From the NCBI GenBank assembly GCA_947449835.1, contig CANFSZ010000011.1:1-57942 (forward strand): a stretch of 57,942 nucleotides of DNA, written 5' to 3'. Source of the stretch: Opitutia bacterium. Its GTDB lineage: Bacteria > Verrucomicrobiota > Verrucomicrobiia > Opitutales > Opitutaceae. Below the pieces are notes generated by a model. It ran no database searches and had not been told where the DNA came from. It was given only the letters and a program-made list of their open reading frames with translations. How positions within the stretch are numbered: position 1 is the stretch's first letter; each line of letters starts with the position of its first letter. The translations under genes were made by a program, and so were the position numbers. Shown here piece after piece: positions 51,378 to 57,942 of the stretch.

Positions 51378-53969
51378 ATGGCTACCCAGTGCAAAGAATA
51401 CAACTTCCTAGAGATCGAGCCTCACTGGCAATCTTTCTGGGAGGAAAACCACACCGCTCGCGCCGAGCAAAACTCGTCGAAGCCGAAATACTACGTGCTG
51501 GACATGTTCCCCTACCCTTCGGGCGCAGGGCTCCACATCGGCCACCCCGAGGGCTACACCGCCACCGACATCATCGCGCGCTATAAACGCGCCAAGGGCT
51601 TCAACGTCCTCCACCCCATCGGCTGGGACGCCTTCGGCCTGCCCGCCGAACAACACGCGGTCAAAACCGGCACCCATCCCGCGTCCAACACCCAAAACAA
51701 TATCGCCAATTTCAAGCGGCAGATCAAAGCCCTCGGCTTTTCCTACGATTGGGACCGCGAGATCGACACGACCGACCCCAAGTATTTCCGCTGGACGCAG
51801 TGGATTTTCCTCCAGCTTTTTAAACGCGGCCTCGCCTATGTCGACGAACGCCCGGTGTGGTGGTGCCCCGAGCTCCGCACCGTGCTCGCCAACGAAGAAG
51901 TCGTCGACGGCAAGAGCGAGGTCGGCGGTTTCCCCGTCGAGCGCCGCAACCTTCGCCAATGGGTCCTTCGCATCACGGCCTACGCCGAGCGCCTGCTCGC
52001 AGACTTAAAAGACGTCGATTGGCCCGATTCCACCAAGCGCATGCAAGAGGCCTGGATCGGCCGCAGCGAAGGCGCGGAGATTTTGTTCAAGCTAGAGCAA
52101 GCCGCGCTCGGCCCGCTCAAGATTTTCACCACACGCCCCGACACGCTTTTTGGCTGCACTTATATGGTGCTCGCGCCGGAACACCCACTCGTCGACGCGC
52201 TCACGACGCCTGCGCAAAAATCCGCCGTCGAAGATTACCGCAAGAAATCCGCCGGCAAGAGCGACCTCGAGCGCACCGACCTCGCCAAAGATAAATCCGG
52301 TGTCTTCAGCGGCGCCTACGCGATCAACCCCATCAACGGCGCCCGCGTGCCGATCTGGGTCGCCGACTACGTGCTGATGGGCTACGGCACCGGCGCGATC
52401 ATGGCCGTCCCCGCGCACGACGAGCGCGATTATGAATTCGCCGTCAAATACGCGTTGCCCATCATCCAAGTCATCGAAGCCACCCCGTCCGCCGGCGATA
52501 CGAGCGAGACGAAGTTGCCCTACGTGGGCGACGGCCAGCTGATAAACTCCGCCGGCTACAACGGCCTCGCTTGGGCCGACGCCAAAAAGAAAATCACCGC
52601 CGCCCTCGCCGCTCAAGGCGTCGCAGCGGCCACGGTCAACTACAAGCTCCGCGATTGGTTGTTCTCCCGCCAACGTTACTGGGGCGAGCCCTTCCCCATC
52701 GTTTGGGTCAACGAAGCGGATTACCGCCGCGCCGCTGCGGCTCGTCCGGGCGACGTCCCGAGCGCGCCCGTAACCTACACGAGCGAAGGCGTCACGCACT
52801 ACGCGTTGCCGCTGCCGCCCGCCGCCTTGCCGTTGGAGTTGCCCGTCGTCGAGAGCTACTTACCGAGCGGCAATGGCGAGAGCCCGCTGGCCAACGTCGC
52901 CCCGTGGCTCGAGCTCTGGTTCAACGTCGAGACCGGTGCCGCCGTACCCGCCGCGCAACCGCGCCCCGCTGGCGAAGCGTGGGTCCGCGCCCGCCGCGAG
53001 ACCAACACCATGCCGCAATGGGCCGGCTCGTGCTGGTACTATCTACGTTTCACCGATCCGACCAACGCCTCCGCCTTCGCCGGCCCCGACGCGCTGGGCT
53101 ATTGGGGCGTGCCCGATCTCTATGTGGGCGGCGCTGAGCACGCGGTGTTGCACCTGCTCTACGCGCGTTTCTGGCATAAGGTCTTGTTCGATCTCGGCGT
53201 CGTGCCTCAAGTCGAGCCGTTCACGAAATTATTTCACCAAGGCATCATCCTCGGCGAAGACGGCGAAAAAATGTCCAAGAGCCGCGGCAACGTCGTCAGC
53301 CCCGACACGATCATCGCGTCGCACGGCACCGATACGTTGCGCCTCTACTTAATGTTCCTCGGGCCGCTCGAGGCCATGAAACCGTGGAGCATGCAACAGA
53401 TCGAGGGCGTCCATCGCTTCCTCCAAAAAATCTGGCGCGAGTGCCTCAACGTCGAGGGCATGATCCACCCGAAAATCATCGCCGATCCGGCCTTCACGGA
53501 TTCGAACGAACTCACCAAGCTCCTCCACGAAACGATCAAGAAAGTCGGCGACGACATCGAAGCGCTGCGTTTCAACACCGCGATTTCGCAGATGATGATC
53601 TTGGCCAATGCCGTGCAAAAAGCGCCGCAAGTGAGCCGCGGCTGCATGTTGGCCTTCCTGCGCATCTTGGCGCCGTTCGCCCCGCATCTCGCCGAGGAAC
53701 TTTGGGCTCGTCTCGGCGAACCCGCCTCGATTCAGCAAGCAAGTTGGCCCGCCTACGACCCGGCCAAACTCAACGTGACCGAGGTAAAGTTGGTTTTCCA
53801 AGTCAACGGCAAGCACCGCGGCGATCAACTCGTGCCCATCGGCCTCTCGCAGGACGACGCGGTCGCCATCGCGCACAGCCACGCCAAAGTCGCGCCGTAT
53901 CTCGATGGCAAAACGATCGCGCGCATCATCTACGTCCCGGGGAAAATCCTGAATCTCGTCGTCCCGTAA
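51378..53969 (+). CDS. leuS: Leucyl-tRNA synthetase
   Basis: LeuRS charges tRNA-Leu. The 863-residue class I synthetase has the HIGH-type motif GLHIGHPEGYT, KMSKS in GEKMSKSRGN, the CP1 editing domain (with TRPDTLFGCTYMVLAPEH and GYGTGAIMAVPAHDERD), and WIGRSEGAEI. NCxx zinc-knuckle cysteines of the ZN1 region are partly degenerate (WWCPELRTVLANEEVVDG). The N-terminal YNFLEIEPHWQSFWEE fits ATG 51378. A strong terminator follows. Confidence 0.97.
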   Translation: MATQCKEYNFLEIEPHWQSFWEENHTARAEQNSSKPKYYVLDMFPYPSGAGLHIGHPEGYTATDIIARYKRAKGFNVLHPIGWDAFGLPAEQHAVKTGTHPASNTQNNIANFKRQIKALGFSYDWDREIDTTDPKYFRWTQWIFLQLFKRGLAYVDERPVWWCPELRTVLANEEVVDGKSEVGGFPVERRNLRQWVLRITAYAERLLADLKDVDWPDSTKRMQEAWIGRSEGAEILFKLEQAALGPLKIFTTRPDTLFGCTYMVLAPEHPLVDALTTPAQKSAVEDYRKKSAGKSDLERTDLAKDKSGVFSGAYAINPINGARVPIWVADYVLMGYGTGAIMAVPAHDERDYEFAVKYALPIIQVIEATPSAGDTSETKLPYVGDGQLINSAGYNGLAWADAKKKITAALAAQGVAAATVNYKLRDWLFSRQRYWGEPFPIVWVNEADYRRAAAARPGDVPSAPVTYTSEGVTHYALPLPPAALPLELPVVESYLPSGNGESPLANVAPWLELWFNVETGAAVPAAQPRPAGEAWVRARRETNTMPQWAGSCWYYLRFTDPTNASAFAGPDALGYWGVPDLYVGGAEHAVLHLLYARFWHKVLFDLGVVPQVEPFTKLFHQGIILGEDGEKMSKSRGNVVSPDTIIASHGTDTLRLYLMFLGPLEAMKPWSMQQIEGVHRFLQKIWRECLNVEGMIHPKIIADPAFTDSNELTKLLHETIKKVGDDIEALRFNTAISQMMILANAVQKAPQVSRGCMLAFLRILAPFAPHLAEELWARLGEPASIQQASWPAYDPAKLNVTEVKLVFQVNGKHRGDQLVPIGLSQDDAVAIAHSHAKVAPYLDGKTIARIIYVPGKILNLVVP

Positions 53970-53994
53970 AGCGAACGCGATCGGTTTGATCTTC

Positions 53995-54023
53995 AACGCC
54001 GCGCCCTGAGCGCGGCGTTTTTA
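53995..54023 (+). terminator. Intrinsic terminator after leuS
   Basis: AACGCCGCGC / GCGCGGCGTT (53995-54004 with 54010-54019) is a perfect 10-bp stem with a 5-nt loop, followed by a T run. It lies 25 bp after the stop. Confidence 0.88.
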
Positions 54024-54081
54024 TGCCTGCGTATTTGGCTTCAATCCGCGGCCCGCCTCGCGCAACGTATCACCTTTCACC

Positions 54082-54933
54082 GTGCCCACCGCGCCCTCCG
54101 CTTTTCTTCCCGCCCACTTTGACGCCACGAAACCCGTCGTGCTCATCGCTGGTCAGGGACTTTATCCGCAGTTGGTGATCCAATCCATTCGCCGCGCCGG
54201 CATCCCCTTGCGCCTGATCGCCTTTGAGGAAGAAACCAGCCCCGAGCTCATCGCCGCGTTTCCACCCGAAGAGCGACGCACGTTGCTCGTCGGCCAAATT
54301 GGAAAAATGCTCCGCGCCCTCGAGGATTTTGGTGCGGGCAGCGCGTTCATGGCCGGCCAGATTTCTCCGCGCAAACTGTTTAAAGGGCTTCATCCCGACC
54401 TAAAAGCGATTCGCATCCTCGCGACGCTGAAACGGCGGAACGCCGAGACGATCTTCGGTGCCATCGCCGCCGAAATCTCCGCTATCGGGGTCACGTTGCT
54501 CGACGCCCGTTCTTTCTTGGACGACCAACTAGCCACCAGCGGCGCGATGACGGGGCGCTCGTTTCCCATCGAGCGCGACTACTTGGACCACGGGATTCAA
54601 ATCGCCCGCGAGTGCGCCCGGCTCGACATCGGTCAAGGCTGCGTCGTCCGCAAAGGCACGGTCCTCGCCGTCGAAGCTTACGAAGGTACCGACGCGATGC
54701 TCACCCGCGCCGGTACGCTCAAAACCGATCAGACGCTCTTCGTAAAAACCGTCAAAGCCCGCCAAGATTTTCGCTTCGATGTGCCCTGTTTCGGTCTGCG
54801 CACGCTCGAGACGATGCAAGCCGCCGGAATCACCGCCGCCGCGCTCGAGACGGGCCGCGTCATCATGCTCGATAAACCCGCGGTGCTCGCCGCCGCGAAA
54901 GCTGCCGGCATCAGCCTATTCGGTTTCGAATGA
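54082..54933 (+). CDS. lpxI: UDP-2,3-diacylglucosamine pyrophosphatase LpxI
   Basis: LpxI hydrolyses UDP-2,3-diacylglucosamine to lipid X in lipid A synthesis at the inner membrane surface. The 283-residue protein has an N-terminal domain (VVLIAGQGLYPQLVIQSIRRAGIPL, GQIGKMLRALEDFGAGSAFMAGQISP) and a C-terminal domain (GQGCVVRKGTVLAVEAYEGTDAMLTRAG, then FDVPCFGLRTLETMQAAGITAAALE and IMLDKP), all characteristic. LpxI replaces LpxH in many lineages. It shows that the host makes lipid A. GTG start. DUF151 gene follows after 61 bp. Confidence 0.93.
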   Translation: MPTAPSAFLPAHFDATKPVVLIAGQGLYPQLVIQSIRRAGIPLRLIAFEEETSPELIAAFPPEERRTLLVGQIGKMLRALEDFGAGSAFMAGQISPRKLFKGLHPDLKAIRILATLKRRNAETIFGAIAAEISAIGVTLLDARSFLDDQLATSGAMTGRSFPIERDYLDHGIQIARECARLDIGQGCVVRKGTVLAVEAYEGTDAMLTRAGTLKTDQTLFVKTVKARQDFRFDVPCFGLRTLETMQAAGITAAALETGRVIMLDKPAVLAAAKAAGISLFGFE

Positions 54934-54994
54934 ACGCCGTCGCAACTCCGTCCGCCGGCTTGCGCTTTGCGCCCGAGCCCAACACCGTTCGCCC

Positions 54995-55471
54995 ATGAAT
55001 CCAGACGTCGTCACCGTCGCCATCAAGGGCGTCATGCCCACCGCCAACGGCTGCGCCGTGTTCCTGGGCGACGACCACAAGACGTTCGTCATCTACGTCG
55101 ACCACTCCGTCGGCAACGCCATCCAGATGTCGCTCAAGGGCGAAAAAAAGGAACGCCCGCTCACGCACGACTTGATCGGCAGTATTCTCCTCGGCCTCGG
55201 CGCTCACTTAGAACACATTCTCATCAACGACGCCCGCGAGGGCACATTTTTTGCGCGTATCTTGCTCCGGATGGAAAACGAACTCGGTCGCAAAATCATC
55301 GAGATCGACGCGCGCCCGAGCGATTCCATCGTACTAGCCCTCCAACACAAACGCCCGCTTTACGTCGCCCGTGCCGTTTTTGATGGCGTGGAAGACATGT
55401 CCGAAGTGCTCGAGCGCGTGCTCAAGCAACAGGCCGACGAATCGGACGAGTCCTCCGACGAAGATAAGTGA
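54995..55471 (+). CDS. Bifunctional nuclease family (DUF151) protein
   Basis: The 158-residue protein reads VAIKGVMPTANGCAVFLGDDHKTFVIYVD, RPLTHDLIGSILLGLGAHLEHILINDAREGTFFARILLRM and IDARPSDSIVLALQHKRPLYVA, the DUF151/BFN pattern. A short acidic Ser/Asp/Glu tail (DESDESSDEDK) ends it. Plant and Thermotoga relatives have been reported as nucleases or structural unknowns; the function here is open. It overlaps dus by GTGA. Confidence 0.9.
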   Translation: MNPDVVTVAIKGVMPTANGCAVFLGDDHKTFVIYVDHSVGNAIQMSLKGEKKERPLTHDLIGSILLGLGAHLEHILINDAREGTFFARILLRMENELGRKIIEIDARPSDSIVLALQHKRPLYVARAVFDGVEDMSEVLERVLKQQADESDESSDEDK

Positions 55472-56562
55472 TCGTGGCCGGCTCGACTCTTACCGCCCTC
55501 CCTGCCGGCATCGTTCCGGGCCAGCCGCTCACCGCGCTCGCCCCGATGCAGGACGTGACCGACCTCGCCTTCATGGGCGTCGTCGCGCACTACGGCGCGC
55601 CTGACTATTTCTTCACGGAATTTCTGCGCGTCCACTCGATGTCGCGCCCGGAGAAACACATCCTCCGCTCGATCGATGAAAACGCCACCGGTCGCCCCGT
55701 CTTCGCGCAGCTCATCGGCGAAGACCTCACCCACCTCGCGCGCACCGTCGACGAACTTCTCCGCCATCCGATCGCCGGCATCGACCTCAACCTCGGTTGC
55801 CCCGCCCCGAAAGTTTACAAGAAAAACGTCGGCGGTGGCCTGTTGCGCGATCCGGAAAAAATCGCCGAAATTCTCGCCACCCTGCGCGCCGCCTCGCCCG
55901 GCTTGTTCACCGTCAAGATGCGCATCGGCTTCGAGGATACGCGTCACTTCGATCGCGTGCTAGATCTGGTGAACGAACACCGCGTCGATCTCCTCAGCGT
56001 TCACGGTCGCACGGTGAAAGAGATGTACCGCAGCGAAGTGCATTACGATTACATCGCCCACGCCGTCTCGCGCGTGCGCTGTCCTGTGCTCGCCAACGGC
56101 AACGTCACGTCGCCCGCCGCCGCCGCCCGCATCGTCGGCGACACTCGCGCCGCTGGTGTCATGATCGGCCGACACGCCATCCGTAACCCCTGGATCTTCC
56201 GCCAATGCCGTGAGATTTTCTCCGGCCAAACGGTCACCCCGCTTACGCTCGCCAATGTCCGCGACTACGTCGAACGCCTCTACCGCGCCACCCAGCGTCC
56301 TGATCTCGAGGAGCGTTACCACGTCAACAAGATGAAGAAGTACCTCAACTTCGTCGGCCAGAGCGTTGATGCCGACGGCGCGTTTCTCCACGCCATGCGG
56401 CGCACGGAAACCGAGCGCGATCTCTTCTCGGTCTGCGACCAACACTTGCTCGCCGACCCCGCCCGCCCCTTCGCCCCCGAGCCGTACCCTGGCGTGATCG
56501 CCCGCCCCAACTGCGAGACGCCCCACGCCGACGGTTGCTCGCTGGAGACGATCACGGCTTAA
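55468..56562 (+). CDS. dus: tRNA-dihydrouridine synthase
   Basis: Dus reduces uridines in the tRNA D loop with FMN and NADPH. The 364-residue protein has LAPMQDVTDLAF (FMN-binding start), IDLNLGCPAPKVYKKNVGGGLL with the catalytic Cys, TVKMRIGFED, LLSVHGRTVKEMY, CPVLANGNV and GVMIGRHAIRNPWIF. A tRNA-binding C-terminal helical region follows. GTG 55468 overlaps the upstream stop as GTGA. The subtype (DusA/B/C) is not resolved, although the MQDVTD/IGR pattern is DusB-like. Confidence 0.94.
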   Translation: MIVAGSTLTALPAGIVPGQPLTALAPMQDVTDLAFMGVVAHYGAPDYFFTEFLRVHSMSRPEKHILRSIDENATGRPVFAQLIGEDLTHLARTVDELLRHPIAGIDLNLGCPAPKVYKKNVGGGLLRDPEKIAEILATLRAASPGLFTVKMRIGFEDTRHFDRVLDLVNEHRVDLLSVHGRTVKEMYRSEVHYDYIAHAVSRVRCPVLANGNVTSPAAAARIVGDTRAAGVMIGRHAIRNPWIFRQCREIFSGQTVTPLTLANVRDYVERLYRATQRPDLEERYHVNKMKKYLNFVGQSVDADGAFLHAMRRTETERDLFSVCDQHLLADPARPFAPEPYPGVIARPNCETPHADGCSLETITA

Positions 56563-56625
56563 AAACCAGCCGCCCGACCGTCCGCGCTGTAGCAGCTTTT
56601 CGTATAATCTGCGCAGCAATTGCTT

Positions 56626-56654
56626 TTGACCGCAGCCTCGCGTGAAACTTAGCT
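56626..56654 (+). promoter_or_regulatory. Candidate promoter of icd
   Basis: TTGACC (56626-56631), a 17-bp spacer and TTAGCT (56649-56654) precede the icd ATG by 36 bp. A second, consensus TATAAT lies at 56603-56608 but lacks a good -35 box. Confidence 0.4.
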
Positions 56655-56690
56655 AGCCGACTGCTAATTTCACCCCTTTAATTTATACCC

Positions 56691-57942
56691 ATGTCCGCGA
56701 ATCCCACCATAATCTACACCATCACCGACGAGGCTCCCGCGCTCGCCACGTATTCGTTCCTGCCGATCGTGCAGACTTTCACGAAACACGCTGGCATCGC
56801 CGTGGAAACCCGCGACATCTCCGTCGCCGCCCGCATCCTCGCGGCCTTCTCCGACTTGCTCCCGCCCGCGCAGCGCGTGCCCGACGCCCTCGCCGAACTC
56901 GGCGCCCTCACCCTCAAGCCCGAGGCCAACATCATCAAGCTGCCCAACATCTCCGCCTCCGTGCCGCAGCTCAAGGCCGCCATCGCCGAACTCCAAGCCA
57001 AAGGCTACGCGCTGCCCGATTTCCCAGAAGTCCCCACCACCGACGCCGAGAAAGACGCCAAAGCCCGTTACGGCAAAGTCATGGGCTCCGCCGTGAATCC
57101 TGTCCTGCGCGAAGGCAACTCCGACCGCCGCGCCCCCAAAGCCGTCAAAGCCTACGCCCGCGCGCATCCCCACTCGATGGGCGCGTGGTCACCCACTTCA
57201 AAGACCGCCGTCAGCACAATGGGTAAAGATGATTTCTTCTCCAACGAGAAGTCCGTCACCGTTCCCGCCGCGACCACCGTGCGCATCGAATTCGTGCCCG
57301 CGCCCGCACCGGCTGGCGCCTCGCCCGAAACCATCGCCAAGGCCGCTCAAACTATCGTCCTCAAAGAAAAAACTCCACTCAAGGCCGGCGAAATTATCGA
57401 CGCCACCTTCATGAACCGGAAAGCGCTCGGCGCTTTTTATGCGCAACAAATCATGAAAGCGCAGAAAGACGGCACCTTGTTTTCGCTCCACCTCAAAGCC
57501 ACGATGATGAAGGTCTCCGACCCGATCATGTTCGGTCTCGCGGTGCGCGTCTTCTTCAAAGACCTATTCACCAAACACGGCCCCGCCCTCACTGCGCTCG
57601 GCGTTGATCTCAACAACGGTTTCGGCGACCTCCTCAGCAAAATCGCCACGCTGCCCGCCGACCAAAAAGCCGCCATCGAAGCCGACATCGCGGCCGTCTT
57701 CGCCGCGCGCCCCGCCGTCGCGATGGTCAACTCCGACAAGGGCATCACCAACCTTCACGTCCCGTCCGACGTCATCATCGACGCTTCCATGCCTGCGATG
57801 ATCCGCACCTCCGGCCAGATGTGGAACGCCGCTGGTAAAGGCCAAGACACCCTCTGCGTCATCCCCGACAGCTGCTACGCCGGCGTCTACGCCACCACGA
57901 TCGACTTCTGCAAAAAACACGGCGCCTTCGATCCCAAGACCA
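56691..57942 (+). CDS. icd: Isocitrate dehydrogenase, NADP-dependent, monomeric type (3' end outside window)
   Basis: The frame is open from ATG 56691 to the right edge, giving 417 residues of an enzyme normally about 740 long. It starts [24 protein letters not shown], has [63 protein letters not shown], and [22 protein letters not shown], all hallmarks of the monomeric IDH (IDH-II). It oxidises isocitrate to 2-oxoglutarate in the TCA cycle with NADP, feeding gdhA. The 128-bp gap before it holds candidate promoters. Confidence 0.96.
   Translation, partial: MSANPTIIYTITDEAPALATYSFLPIVQTFTKHAGIAVETRDISVAARILAAFSDLLPPAQRVPDALAELGALTLKPEANIIKLPNISASVPQLKAAIAELQAKGYALPDFPEVPTTDAEKDAKARYGKVMGSAVNPVLREGNSDRRAPKAVKAYARAHPHSMGAWSPTSKTAVSTMGKDDFFSNEKSVTVPAATTVRIEFVPAPAPAGASPETIAKAAQTIVLKEKTPLKAGEIIDATFMNRKALGAFYAQQIMKAQKDGTLFSLHLKATMMKVSDPIMFGLAVRVFFKDLFTKHGPALTALGVDLNNGFGDLLSKIATLPADQKAAIEADIAAVFAARPAVAMVNSDKGITNLHVPSDVIIDASMPAMIRTSGQMWNAAGKGQDTLCVIPDSCYAGVYATTIDFCKKHGAFDPKT

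Overview
The window is GC-rich bacterial chromosome with tightly packed genes, short operons and many GTG starts. The gene mix (paired secreted sulfatases, a ThuA-like protein, a Tat-exported sugar isomerase, an SGNH pectin-type acetylesterase, periplasmic glucan synthesis, LpxI and monomeric isocitrate dehydrogenase) fits a Gram-negative polysaccharide-degrading member of Verrucomicrobiota, most likely Opitutaceae. The lineage is inferred from gene content and codon style; no rRNA is present to confirm it.

Layout. 1-8.7 kb: an iron-type ABC transporter cut by the left edge, hpt, an operon of a membrane coiled-coil protein, a HAD phosphatase and uvrB, then gdhA, an S4 protein and an FKBP isomerase. 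8.8-15.2 kb: a ThuA-like protein, trmO, a protein arginine methyltransferase-like gene, xseB-dxs and a medium-chain dehydrogenase. 15.2-16.5 kb is the accessory spot: a small secreted cysteine-repeat protein, tRNA-Gly(CCC), an AT-rich spacer with three pairs of short direct repeats, an exact 19-bp copy of the tRNA 5' end, and a small ribbon-helix-helix-like gene preceded by a 14-bp palindrome. 16.6-19.7 kb: two convergent sulfatases. 19.7-25.5 kb: ybaB-recR, an SDR, a DJ-1/PfpI protein, a flavin disulfide reductase, hisA and an M42 peptidase. 25.6-29.8 kb: the tig-clpP-clpX proteostasis operon and tsaB. 29.8-33.4 kb: tRNA-Glu(CTC), a lipoprotein, a Tat-exported TIM-barrel isomerase and an SGNH esterase.

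33.5-36.8 kb: metK-ahcY (S-adenosylmethionine cycle) and a small unknown gene. 36.9-40.3 kb: a four-gene fucose-type sugar cluster (isomerase, fucU, aldo/keto reductase, zinc dehydrogenase). 40.4-42.7 kb: a two-gene ABC exporter. 42.9-51.4 kb: a seven-gene co-directional run, htrA, a catalytically dead htrA-like gene, ribE, a uracil-DNA glycosylase-like gene, opgG, an unknown membrane gene and opgH, with gaps of at most about 17 bp or overlaps. 51.4-57.9 kb: leuS, divergent from htrA by only 3 bp, then lpxI-bfn-dus and the 5' part of icd.

No complete novel defence or mobile system is visible. The strongest leads are the PRMT-like methyltransferase carrying the eukaryotic double-E and HW motifs, the glycosylase that has lost three of four iron-sulfur cysteines, the tRNA-Gly-linked island with its cysteine-repeat protein, the active/inactive HtrA pair, and the membrane gene wedged between opgG and opgH.
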